DNA from: Nemertoderma westbladi
Lineage: Eukaryota; Xenacoelomorpha; Nemertodermatida; Nemertodermatidae
Assembly: GCA_032718475.1 (NCBI GenBank)
Contig: JAUCBJ010008687.1
Span: forward strand, 1-54,258
DNA: 54,258 nucleotides
Reading direction: 5' to 3'
Position numbers and translations under genes: made by a program. Of the stretch, positions 21,227-31,585 are shown piece by piece (the first letter of the stretch is position 1; each line of letters begins with the position of its first letter). Below the pieces are notes generated by a model. It did not search any database, was not told where the DNA came from, and saw only the letters and a list, made by a program, of their open reading frames with translations.

Positions 21227-21640
21227 CAGTTAGGAACACTGGTCACTTTCTGGCTGAAGCTCAGCCAAAAATTGTCCACATATTTACAGCCAGAAAGTGT
21301 CCGTGCAGCCACTATTTGTCCTTCACAGGCTGCGATTATATTTCCGGACATATTTTGGCTGTAACTCCACTAGTACCCAAAGCAGAAGCTGGGCACATTT
21401 TTATTTTTAATATTATGATAGTTATCCCAACGATGAGATTCTAGTTCTCAAATTAATTTATACAGAATTTTATGGCGGTTCTAATGGCATAATTTTTAGA
21501 ATGCCAATGTTAAAATTTCACTGCCGGTTTTCAAATGAAATTTAGCATTGTTTTCAATGGAGAAATTTCACTCTGAGAGCGTTTTCCGCGGACACATTCT
21601 GGCTGTAAATTGGACATATTGTGACCAGTGTTCCTGACTG
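21227..21640. mobile_element. 414-bp MITE, CAGTYAGGAACACTGGTCAC ends
   Basis: Terminal inverted repeats of 20 bp with one mismatch (CAGTTAGGAACACTGGTCAC on the left, CAGTCAGGAACACTGGTCAC read inward from the right). A 5-bp direct repeat AAGTA (21222-21226, 21641-21645) flanks it. Internal motifs TTTCTGGCTG and CAGCCAGAAA recur in both orientations. No ORF. The superfamily is uncertain from the 5-bp duplication alone. Confidence 0.8.
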
Positions 21641-22344
21641 AAGTACCGGTATAATTTCAGCCTAGATTTATAGAAATAAGATAATAGGCCTATCGTAAAT
21701 ACCGGTATATCAATTATTTTGGAATAATTGAATTTCTGAACTTTAGGGTTACTTGGTTACTTTAACTTACTTTATTACCGTTATTTAAGCAGTAATCCAA
21801 CTGATATTGAGACCTAATGGTTGTATGGTAGGCCTACTATTTATAAATCGTTAGATTTGATTTATAATATATATATACCCGTTTTAATGGGTTTAGTCAA
21901 TGTTTGAAATAAATGTTATTATTTCTGGGGTAATCACTACACAAAGCGGTGCGCTTTCAGTGAAGTGTTACGTATAGGACACTAAAACAAATAATTCTAA
22001 TTTACCTAAGTTACTTAATACTACAAATTACGTACAATTCGGGTGAGATTACAATCTCTAAATAAATGCAAAAATTTACAAAAAACACAAAATACGAATT
22101 TTTAGGGTAATTTTACAAGAAGTCTACAAACCAGCCTAACAAAGGGTTAGAAAACTGGTTATTACAACGGACAGGGTACTGCGGTATTTGAAAATAATAC
22201 GTAGTAGTAAATACACTGCGTTGTCCAGATAGGAAAATACCACCGCCTGACGACCTATAGCCGTATCGCTATAGGTTCTACGTTATGTATCACGGAGTGT
22301 TCCTACCTAGAAGTTAATAGAGCTAATCGAATGTGCCTATCAAC

Positions 22345-23221
22345 CAGGTTGGAATTCATGCTGCAAAACTCGGACGCGTACCTGCGCGAATGACCGCAAA
22401 CCAGATGCGCGTTGCGCGTTTGGGTGAGACAGGCAGACAGGTGCGCGTTCGGGTGAGACAGGTGCGCGTTGCGCCTCAGCGCGCAGCTCTGCCTCTGATG
22501 CGCACCACAAATTAATTGAAATCACGAAAATACACAAAAAAATTTCGCTCGCTTCGCTCGCATTGGTTTCTCATTTACACTTCTTCAAACAGTCAAATCA
22601 CTTCACCATAATACTGTAATACCGACAACCGGAGCTGAATTTGTCTATTTGTTTTAACTACAGTACTCTATTGTTGTATTGTTATTAGGTCTATGCTATA
22701 CCGATGTTACGTTTGTAGTAAACAGGTAAAGTCAGAAAGTAACAATGTATTATAAGTATGACTTAATTATAAGCCAACTGTATGTTTAAGCCTAATTGTT
22801 AGGTAGGCCTATACAAAGCTGCAAAGTATTACTGGCAGACTGGTACCTATTTCAATATTCGTTTTTTTGAAATTACATGTTTTGTTTGTAATCTAAAATA
22901 ATATTTTCTGTTATAAAAGCAGTGAGCCCGATGGGCCACCATAGTGAGTGGTGGATTATAAAAATATTTTTTAATATTAACATTTTGGTGTTGCAAAAAT
23001 TACATTTATTATGTAAGCCTAGACAGACAGACAGGCAGACGTTTGTAAAATAGGAATGTAAAATTGTTCTTATGAACTGTGTGATTTTTTGAGATATGCA
23101 TGACATGAGCTGCGCGATTTTGTATGGATTATGATGAGGTGCGCGACGAGCCAATTTCAGGTGCGCGGTGATTTCAAAACAACAAAGCGTACCTGCGCGC
23201 TCATGCATGAATTCCAACCTG
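22345..23221. mobile_element. 877-bp hAT-like MITE, CAGGTTGGAATTCATG ends
   Basis: Inverted termini CAGGTTGGAATTCATGC / GCATGAATTCCAACCTG and a direct repeat GCCTATCAAC (22335-22344 and 23222-23231). Eight of these ten bases would suit a hAT element. The subterminal regions contain many TGCGCG motifs on both sides. No transposase. Confidence 0.8.
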
Positions 23222-23562
23222 GCCTATCAACCACTTTACAACACAAATATAATGCCTACACTAATTATTTTCGGAAAGCACTGTACACTAAACCCTAAAT
23301 TAGGTACGAGTACTTGTACAACAGATAATCAGTAATTAAATATACTTGAACAGCTAAAAGAACCACGGCATCTGCTGGAGTGACCGATGCACAAAATCAC
23401 CAGTCTTTACCTACGCCAAGCAGCCCGTGTAGTACCGAGGTTAATTTAACTATAGCGGTATGTATAACAAACACAATTACTGTAGGAACAAACTTGGGGA
23501 CTTGAATGTTGCGAATAATCGCATAAACTCTGAATAATAAATATTACGCTACGCGTACAAAC

Positions 23563-24436
23563 TAGTGTTAGACCGGAGCTCCGGCTCCGGTCCGGATCCG
23601 GCCCGGAAAATGGTGCTCCGGTTCCGGTCCGGCTCCGGCTAAAATATGACCGGAGGACCGGAGCTCCAGTATAAAACTGTAAAAGACAGACAGAGACACA
23701 CAATGTACAGATGTACAATGCACAATCAGTTGTCCACAGTCACAGTCATCTAGTCTAGTCAGCTAGTCCATCATAGTACAGCCAGACAGCTTTGCCTACT
23801 GCTGTACTGGCTGCTGGCCTACTAGGTGCCAGGCTGAGGCTACAAAGACAGGCCAGTCAGTACACTATTACCTACAGTACTGTACTACCTACTCACTCTC
23901 TGACTCTGTCTAGCCTGTCGCTGTCACTAGCCTAGTACAGTAGTATTAGTACTAGTACCTATACCTCTACCTGTTGCCTGTCTACATCTACAGATCTACT
24001 GGCAGACTGAGTTTGAATGCTATCAACCATTCTTCTATTGCATCGTTGATCTGAGTTGTTTTGTTAGATTTAATATGTAATAAAACTACCCGACTACCGT
24101 CAGACCGTAATGCTGTAATGTACTGGTTTATGAGTATAAAGTATAAACAAAGTCAGAAAGTGGAGAAGTTGGCTCACTAAATGTAGCTGTGTAGTGGACT
24201 AACTGCCAGACCTGCAGACTGCAACATGCTGACATGCCAGGTCGTATTATAGTACAGTCTGACAGTGCAGCGCAGCAGTGGTACCGGTACCTTTAGGTCA
24301 TACAGTCATACCAGGCTTCAATATATTTTTTTTAATTTTACCTACCCGGTCCGGCTCCGGTTCCGGCTCCGGTACTTTTGGAATTTACCCGGTCCGGTTC
24401 CGGCTCCGGCAAAAATCTGGCTCCGGTCTAACGCTA
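23563..24436. mobile_element. 874-bp hAT MITE, TAGYGTTAGACCGGAGC ends
   Basis: Ends TAGTGTTAGACCGGAGC and, inward from the right, TAGCGTTAGACCGGAGCC, with a perfect 8-bp duplication GTACAAAC (23555-23562, 24437-24444). TAGNG ends with 8-bp duplications are typical of hAT elements. CCGGCTCCGGTTCCGG-rich subterminal blocks lie on both sides and the interior is unusually rich in CTAG/GTAC words. No ORF for a transposase. Confidence 0.85.
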
Positions 24437-24482
24437 GTACAAACCACTCAAACAAAAATGCAGACTAAATACTGACAGACTA

Positions 24483-25030
24483 CTATCAAGCCTAAATAAA
24501 CTACAGGACATGCAGACTCCGAAATAGTTAGGTAGTATGCGTTCTAACCCAGTAGTACGACTTATTCTTTAATTGGGGGTTTACTTTACAGCAATGGCTA
24601 CCCCAACTTCCCAACCGTTCTTTATCGGACAAGGGCTCTACACACACTGCAATCCGTTCAGACCTAATAACAGACAGACAACTATCCAGCCTACAAATTA
24701 TCTAAATGATATTATACGCTACCTGTACAGACTACACAAACAAAGTACAGACCAAACGATGGCAGACTACTCTCAAGCCTAAATAAACTACAGGACATGC
24801 AGACTCCGAAATAGTTAGGTAGTATGCGTTCTAACCCAGTAGTATGACTTATTCTTTAATTGGGGTTTACTTTACAGCAATGGCTACCCCAACTTCCCAA
24901 CCGTTCTTTATCGGACAGGTGACCTACACACACTGCAATCCGTTCAGACTTAACAGCAATCAGACAACAGCTCAGCCTACAACTTGTCTGTACAATATGA
25001 TCAGGCTTACACGCCTTCTGTTCAATACTG
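24483..25030. repeat. tandem direct duplication, about 285-bp unit, two copies
   Basis: Copy 1 starts near 24483 and copy 2 near 24770. Shared blocks include AAGCCTAAATAAACTACAGG, the 24573-24640 stretch containing CAATGGCTACCCC, and CACACACTGCAATCCGTTCAGAC. On the plus strand each copy opens a short ORF (MATPTSQPFFIGQ-) after a pyrimidine-rich ttactttacag. It lies next to the 5' LTR in the leader. The later parts of the two copies are diverged. Confidence 0.75.
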
Positions 25031-25759
25031 GCCTACAAACAAATAAAACTTGACAGAAATTGGTAAAAATCTCAATAAAAAACCAGGGCTGCAGTCCCTG
25101 ATTAATTATTAAGGCCCACCGGTATATAATTATCAAAATCGAATAATACTGCTGTACCTGTACTGCTGTAGGTACCGGTCCGGGTGGTTAGGTAGTCAGG
25201 CCTACTGGGTACCGGTTGCCGGTACTTCAGCTTTATTGCCTACTGCAATACAGAAGCTATATCCTTTAATGTTCGCGCTTTCAGACCTTTGGCAGTTTAA
25301 CCCACCAAATTAAGATGTCTTCTAGATATTAAATCAGTTTTTAGTCTATGACAAGTATTTGATTCACTACACTAGTCGAAACCAATCCGTGCGCGACCAT
25401 TCACCCGCTGGATATTCCCGGGAGATTGGGTTCGACGGTTTAATTTTATTGCTATGTAAGCCTAATGTATTATTCGACTGACAGTATTATATAATCTCTG
25501 ACAATATTATTCACCTTCGGGAATATTAACAGTTCCTTTAGGACGTGGCGCTTTATCTATATAAACAGAGTTATGACTTAAACTACTCACAACGATATGG
25601 CTTAATTATAATTCACATATATGGCGCATTCTTTAGGAATTGCTTCTTTAACAGACTCACTCATACACAATGCTGCACAATACTGCACACTAATCTGCCA
25701 ATCTTCACTGATTTTAGTCACATATAAAAGGAACACAGGCTGACTCATGTAGGGTCTAT

Positions 25760-27718
25760 GTTTAATGTTTAATGTTTAATGTTTAATGTTTAATGTTTAA
25801 TGTTTAATGTTTAATGTTTAATAGTTTGGGTATAAGAAAGCTAATGCTTATGGAACCCGTACACACCAAAAGAAAGTCCAACTGAAAGTAATTATAACAG
25901 TACCGGTAAGTAATTAAGTATTGCGACCAATACCGACCATGTTTACGAAACAATGACAAAAACATATATAAAACAATTGAAACATAAAAGGACGCAGTTA
26001 AATTAAAATAGTGTTCTTATAAAAATGGTTACTAATAAAATGTCTTGCTTGCTAAAGGGTTAAAGTGACGTCTGTAAAATCACGAGTATACACAGCAAAT
26101 TACATAACAGTCGATAAAGTCAGATACATACACTAAAAATTACAAATATACATTAGAATTACTAAACAAATTCAATAAAATGACAGTCTATATAGTATCA
26201 CGAGTATACACAGAAAGTTACATATCAGTCGATAAAATCGGATACAAGTATATCGGTTAGGGCTAATATCGATAGTTTAAGGGTTGGAAATAAAATATAA
26301 AATTAATTTAAAATATCAGATAATCCATAGCTATAAAAACAGTACGGTATGTAAAATAGATCAAGACATTTGAACACTTAAATTTACATGGATTAGCTAA
26401 CACTACACGATGAGAAAATAAGTACCGGTACACAGTTTAAGCTTTAAGGGTTAAAATAAAATATAAAATAAAATTAAAATATTCGATAAAATCGTTGTAT
26501 AGAAACAGTTTGGTATGTAGAACTGATGGATTTAATTAAAATAAAATATTGCATATGAATTGGATTATTTAAGAAATAACAAATAACAGTTGCACCATTT
26601 GGGTCTATTTAAAAATACGAACGATTGGTAAGAGATTATACTGTAAGTTACATAAAAATAAGTAGATCAAGTGAAAAATAAGTAGATAAGTAAAATAAGA
26701 TAAAATGGAATGAAAGTTGGTGTTGTAATTAAAAAAAATTTTAAAATATATGATAGATAAAACAACGTTAATGTGATGAAAAAAAGTTGGTGATTATTAA
26801 TGCAGGTAATAAGTGGATTATGTGAGGTTCCACCACGAGGGGGTGAATTTCAGGGGTAAATGTTTATAATGAGTGTTCAGCCTGGATTTGAAGGTGTTTA
26901 GCGAGGGTGAGGTGACTATATTATCGGTCAGTGCATTCCATGGGTCAATGACCCGGAAGTGGAAGGTAGAGTTCCGTTGGAGTAATCTCGCACGTGGTTT
27001 CTGGAGTTTTAGGGAATGGCCGCGAGTACTGCTGGAGGAGAGAGTAAATAGATGGTCGACTGACTCCAGACCCGACAGATACCGATAGACCTGGACGAGG
27101 TCAGCGCGGTGGCGACGATACTCGAGGGTCGGGAGGCCCAGTTGCCGCAAACGAAGAGGGTACGGTGTGTCTCGCAGGTTGGCTACTAACCGAGTAGCTC
27201 GCCGTTGGACTGATTCAATCAGCCGTGTCTCTCCGATCCGATGTGGCGACCAGACAGTGGAGGCATACTCCAGTGTTGGTCGTACGAGGGCTTTGTAGAG
27301 ATTGATGAAGATATCCCCATCCAGGTGCTTGAATGTCCGATATATTAATCCAAGAGTTCGGTTTGCTTTTTTCACGATCGTTGCAATATGGTGGCCGAAT
27401 GAAAGGTCATTTTGAAATATAACACCAAGGTCTTTTTCTTTGGATGTCCGTTCTAGAATGTGATCACCAAGTTGATATGGAAGGCAAGGGTTGTCGTATC
27501 CTATATGCATAATTTTACATTTTGTAAAGTTGAAACTCAACTGCCACGTCAAACTCCAGTTGTAAAGAATATCTAAGTCCGATTGTAAGGGGCCAATCGC
27601 AGGGCATGGGTGTGCATTAAAAACTACTGAGTCCTTAGTGTCGTCCGCAAATAAATAAATTAAAAATCGAACAAGAGATGGTAGGTCATTCACGTAGCAG
27701 AGAAAGCAAATAACATTA
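25760..27718 (-). mobile_element. 5'-truncated CR1-like LINE with 7-bp repeat tail (LINE-B)
   Basis: Inserted in the LTR with a 6-bp duplication GTCTAT (25754-25759, 27719-27724). The 3' end is at the left and consists of about nine ATTAAAC units (GTTTAAT on the plus strand, 25760-25822). The coding part starts in the middle of the reverse transcriptase at the right border, so the copy was truncated on insertion. The 3' untranslated part has a diverged duplication at about 26080-26250 (CACGAGTATACACAG). Confidence 0.9.
26818..27718 (-). pseudogene. LINE-B reverse transcriptase, C-terminal part
   Basis: Open frame entering from the 5' truncation point (CYVNDLPSLVRFLIYLFADD) to a stop at 26818. 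FADD, here LFADDTKDS, is the catalytic box C. It is followed by thumb and C-terminal motifs typical of CR1-like LINEs (LGVIFQNDLSF, ALVRPTLEYASTVWSPH, ESVQRRATRLV, FHFRVIDPWNAL). Boxes A and B are absent because of the truncation. No internal stop is present, in keeping with a recent insertion. There is no genuine start codon. Confidence 0.85.
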
Positions 27719-28510
27719 GTCTATCAAATAACATTAGATTCACTTCAAACCACTTTAACATAAGTCACAATCGTTATTGGTAACCTTTCTCTCTTACCTT
27801 CGGTATATCAAGAATATTGGGTTTCGGGGTTATTTATCGTTATTCCAAATATAATAATTCATCAACCATATTATGAAGAACTGACAGTAAATAGCAGTAT
27901 AAAACAACAACTGAACACTGATTGTTATGAGTTTGCAATGTTTCAGCAGTCAGTATGTATGATCAGTTAGCAGTGATTCCATGAGTCAGGTCAGTTAAAG
28001 GATATATCGTGGGGCGGGTGGTAAAACGTCCTAAGTCTAAAAAAGTTGTTCTGAGAAAACACGTTTTTTGTTTACTATTTTAACAAAAATGCACATTTAC
28101 ACTGTTTTATTTCTCTTTCTAACTTTAAAAGGGTGTTGAATCGTTTTCTGATACCAGAAATACAGATAAACAGCCTCCTTGTAGGGCTTTTTGACAAATT
28201 TGCAACATAGGACGTTTTACCAATTTATATTTTAATGCGACATAGGACATTATATAACCAATCTTTTTTATGTTTATAACATAGGACGTTTTACCAACTT
28301 AAATATTTATGCGACATAGGACATTTTACAAACTTTTTTCCAAGAAGTTTCGCAAAGCCCCCCCCCCCCCCCCCCCCCCCCCCTCCGAATTATTAGGAGT
28401 AATATACAATTATACAAATAAATGTTTTGTTGTTGTTTAATATTTATTGTTATTTTTCAATAGTTGTATTGTTTATAACAAAATTATCTAAAGATAAACC
28501 AACATAAAGT

Positions 28511-30546
28511 TTAATCACTTTCAATTTCGTCATTTCCCGCAACTATGATATCATCATTCACGAATTGAGATTCCGACAGTGTTTCGTAATATGCCCCGTT
28601 TGTTTTTTATATAAGACCTTGTTGGCAAATATCAAGTAAATCTTTTTTTTTCTTTAGACTAATCTTACGGGGACCAGTGAAAGCTAGAGACAGAGATGGG
28701 AGATTCTTACCTGCTGCATAAACTTCTTTACCTGTAGCTTTTCCTTTAAAATTTTGCTTTTTCCCCTTTCCTTTACTACGTAGATTGCATCTGTCTCCAA
28801 CTTTAGTTTCAGCTTTTGGTTTAATTTCAACAACTTTAAATGGTTCATCCTCAGCACTAAAGCTGTATTTAAACTGAATGATGTTAGTATTTGTTTTCTG
28901 AAACCTCATCCATTTGACCTTAAGCCAGTTAACATACTGTTTTTTCTGTTTTTTACAGCTCCGTTTATTGATCATTTTACCAATTTGGTCACCGACCTGT
29001 TCACCATTACATTCACCAATACGTCCACCCCTTTCTTCAACGACCTGTTCACCACTCCGTCCACCAATACATCCACCCCTTTGTTCAACGACCTGTTTAC
29101 CACACCGTCCACCAATACATCCACCCCTTTGTTCAACGACCTGTTCACCAATCCGTCCACCAATACATCCACCCCTTTGTTCAACGACCTGTTCATCACT
29201 CCGTCCACCAATAAGTCCACCCCTTTCTTCACCGACCTGTTCAAAACTCCGTCCACCAATACATCCACCCCTTTCTTCAACGACCTGTTCACCACTCCGT
29301 CCACCAATACATCCACCCCTTTGTTCAACGACCTGTTCATCACTCCGTCCACCAATACATCCACCCCTTTGTTCAACGACCTGTTCACCACTCCGTCCAC
29401 CAATACATCCACCCCTTTGTTCAACGACCTGTTTACCACACCGTCCACCAATACATCCACCCCTTTCTTCAACGACCTGTTCACCACTCCGTCCACCAAT
29501 ACATCCACCCCTTTGTTCAACGACCTGTTCACCACTCCGTCCACCAATACATCCACCCCTTTGTTCAACGACCTGTTTACCACTCCGTCCACCAATACAT
29601 CCACCACTTTGTTCAACGACCTGTTTACCACTCCGTCCACCAATACATCCACCCCTTTGTTCAACGACCTGTTCATCACTCCGTCCACCAATAAGTCACC
29701 CCTTTCTTCACCGACCTGTTCAAAACTCCGTCCACCAATACATCCACCCCTTTCTTCAACGACCTGTTCACCACTCCGTCCACCAATACATCCACCCCTT
29801 TGTTCAACGACCTGTTCATCACTCCGTCCACCAATAAGTCTACCCCTTTCTTCACCGACCTGTTCAAAACTCCGTCCACCAATACATCCACCCCTTTGTT
29901 CAACGACCTGTTCACAACTCCGTCCACCAATAAGTCTACCCTTTTCTTCAACGACCTGTTCACCACTCCGTCCACCAATACATCCACCCCTTTGTTCAAC
30001 GACCTGTTCACCACTCCGTCCACCAATAAGTCTACCCCTTTCTTCACCGACCTGTTCACCACTCCGTCCACCAATACATCCACCCCTTTGTTCAACGACC
30101 TGTTCACCACTCCGTCCACCAATAAGTCTACCCCTTTCTTCACCGACCTGTTCAAAACTCCGTTCACCAATACATCCACCCCTTTCTTCAATGACCTGTT
30201 CACCACTCCGTCCACCAATACATCCACCCCTTTCTTCAACGACCTGTTCACCACTACATTCACCTATTCGTTCACACCTTCGTTCACCATTCACCTGTCC
30301 ACCACTCCCTACACCAACCTCTACACTGATCTGTTTTTCGACTGTATCATTGACACTAATGTCACTTATTACACGACGGTTAACAATAAGAACCTTACAT
30401 AGTTTCTTGAAATCGTAGATATCACTTTGTTTTAACAAAGTGATCTTATATGGATTATTTCGCCTCGCTCCTAGAATTATATTTGTCCAATCATTAGGAA
30501 CTTCTACTACCTGATTAGATTTAGCATACTCTATTGCGGAGTGCAT
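28511..30546 (-). pseudogene. repeat-containing protein of the 2.95-kb TIR transposon, one frameshift and one stop
   Basis: From ATG 30546 a domain of about 90 residues (AKSNQVVEVPNDWTNIILGA, PYKITLLKQSDIYDFKKLCK) leads into about 27 copies of a 16-residue repeat (GGCIGGRSGEQVVEQR-like). Compared with the other units, the unit at about 29690-29700 lacks one C. The frame shifts there, but because the 48-bp repeat is open in other frames the ORF runs on to 28972. In the original frame the repeat would lead straight into a basic C-terminal domain (28975-28607: NWLKVKWMRFQKTN, RSKGKGKKQNFKGK, KKKKDLLDICQQGLI). A TAA at 28607-28609 is followed by 31 further open codons to 28511. I infer one ancestral protein of about 680 residues. 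Function unknown; the basic C-terminus suggests nucleic-acid binding. Confidence 0.55.
28985..30270 (-). repeat. 48-bp coding minisatellite, about 27 units
   Basis: The unit on the plus strand contains CCACCAATACATCCACCCCT, TTGTTCAACGACCTGTTCA and CCACTCCGT. Variants (TTCTTC for TTGTTC, AAGTCC for CATCC, AAAACT for CCACT) are shared between non-adjacent units, showing block-wise amplification. The period of 48 keeps frames open on both strands, which explains several long overlapping ORFs here. Confidence 0.9.
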
Positions 30547-31402
30547 GCTGTCCCCTTGAATTAGTTCTGTCTAGAATACTAAACATTGCGACATTTTGGT
30601 CTTTTTGGAATCACTAAATGCCATTCAGCAAGAAATACTAACTATTAATAGTAATGGAACTCCTGTCTTGACTGACCTTTAACGTGACAAAACGTCCTAT
30701 GTTTCACTTTTAATTTGTTATTTGTAATCGTTTTTTCGACTTAGGACAACTTACCACCTTAAGTATAAAGTTAGGACGTTTTACCATCCGTAGCCTTAAC
30801 TTAGGACAACTGAAAATTTGCAAATAACTCCGTTAAACTGTTATTTTATCACTAATCCTTTGGTAGAAAGGAGGGAAATTCAATTTTATACCCAATTCAC
30901 TCAAAACATGAATTTTGAGAAAATTTGACTTAGGACGTTTTACCACCCGCCCCACGATATGTCCTTATAATTAAACCTACTAGTGTAAAACTAAAAACTG
31001 AAAACACGGAGGTGCCAAAAGCCGGTTCTTAGGCTCTGGGCAAAAAACATAACACTGCACTACTGAGTTTCTGTATATACCTCCAACACAGAGACAACAA
31101 ACGCTCTGATTGGTCAACCTGAACAACGAGAGAACAAAGAAACAAAGAAACGTCGACGTGGCAATATCAGCTGCTAGCCGTCGTCATGGTAGCGACACTG
31201 TTTTCAAAAGTATCCAGCTATTGCGTCACGAGATTGTGGATTATGTCCTCTAAAGTACAAATACAGTACAAATACATAAGAAATGACTTTTATGTCCTCT
31301 AAAACACCAGTACAGCAAGGACACGGCCCTTTTATGCCTGGCAAACCAACTACAGAGTACTTTAAGGGAAAATAACCGGCTAATTACGCAAAAGCTTTTA
31401 CA

Positions 31403-31585
31403 GTCGGCGTTACGTTGTGCCGTCAGTGTCGGCGTTACGTTGTGCGGACAGTTTCGGCGTTACGTTGTGCCGACAGTGTCGGTGTTACGTTGTGCCGACA
31501 GTGTCGGTGTTACGTTGTGCCGACAGTGTCGGCGTTACGTTGTGCCGACATTATCAGCGTTACATTGTGCCGACAGTGTGGCGGG
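31403..31585 (+). repeat. 25-bp minisatellite, right half
   Basis: About seven units of TGTCGGCGTTACGTTGTGCCGACA type, more uniform than the left half at 11535-11668. It directly abuts the BEL/Pao LTR and begins with the duplicated GTCGG. Confidence 0.85.

Larger units (their letters stand above)
20907..25269 (-). other. BEL/Pao 5' leader, non-coding, holding three MITEs
   Basis: The 4.36 kb between the 5' LTR and the Gag start. About half is three inserted MITEs (21227-21640, 22345-23221, 23563-24436). The remainder contains a three-fold repeat of a motif with ACCGGTATAATTTyAGC and AATAGGCCTATCG (about 21046-21120, 21110-21175, 21643-21715) and a 285-bp tandem duplication at 24483-25030. 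No other ORF is convincing. Confidence 0.7.
28008..30956 (-). mobile_element. 2.95-kb DNA transposon with perfect 30-bp TIRs, superfamily unknown
   Basis: Both ends carry the same 30-bp inverted repeat, starting CGTGGGGCGGGTGGTAAAAC. The target duplication is ATAT (28004-28007, 30957-30960), and the uninterrupted site is visible in the other LTR. Inside both ends the motif ACATAGGACGTTTTACCA or close variants recurs several times (for example near 28207, 28269, 28313, 30688, 30768), as transposase-binding repeats often do. It carries one large minus-strand gene (30546-28511) with an internal 48-bp minisatellite and a run of 26 C at 28358-28383. I see no DDE-type catalytic motif, so the transposase may be encoded elsewhere. 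Confidence 0.85.
11669..31402 (-). mobile_element. BEL/Pao LTR retrotransposon with nested insertions
   Basis: Complete LTR element on the minus strand. The two LTRs are 11669-12882 (3' LTR) and 25270-31402 (5' LTR, interrupted by two later insertions). Both begin TGTTCGCG and end CTTTTACA on the plus strand, so the ends are TG..CA, and a 5-bp duplication GTCGG flanks the whole, the size usual for BEL/Pao. The internal region has a leader of over 4 kb, one 1669-residue Gag-protease ORF (20906-15897) and a 3-kb 3' segment with small ORFs. Reverse transcriptase, RNase H and integrase are missing, so this copy must have been mobilised in trans. I found no obvious tRNA-complementary primer site next to the 5' LTR. 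A short purine run, GGGAGCGG, lies just before the 3' LTR. Confidence 0.9.
25270..31402 (-). repeat. 5' LTR of the BEL/Pao element, split by two nested transposons
   Basis: LTR sequence is in three pieces, 25270-25759, 27725-28007 and 30961-31402, which together give 1215 bp and match the 3' LTR (1214 bp). The interruptions are LINE-B with duplication GTCTAT and a TIR transposon with duplication ATAT. Both therefore arrived after the retrotransposon. Confidence 0.9.

Noticed and set aside
28914-30418. Plus-strand ORFs of 200-480 codons opposite the TIR transposon gene
   Set aside because: They are frames of the 48-bp minisatellite. Only the minus strand has non-repeat protein-like sequence at both ends.
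11669-31402. Endogenous retrovirus with an envelope gene
   Set aside because: Gag, zinc knuckles and protease are of BEL/Pao type, and I see no envelope-like signal peptide or transmembrane ORF.
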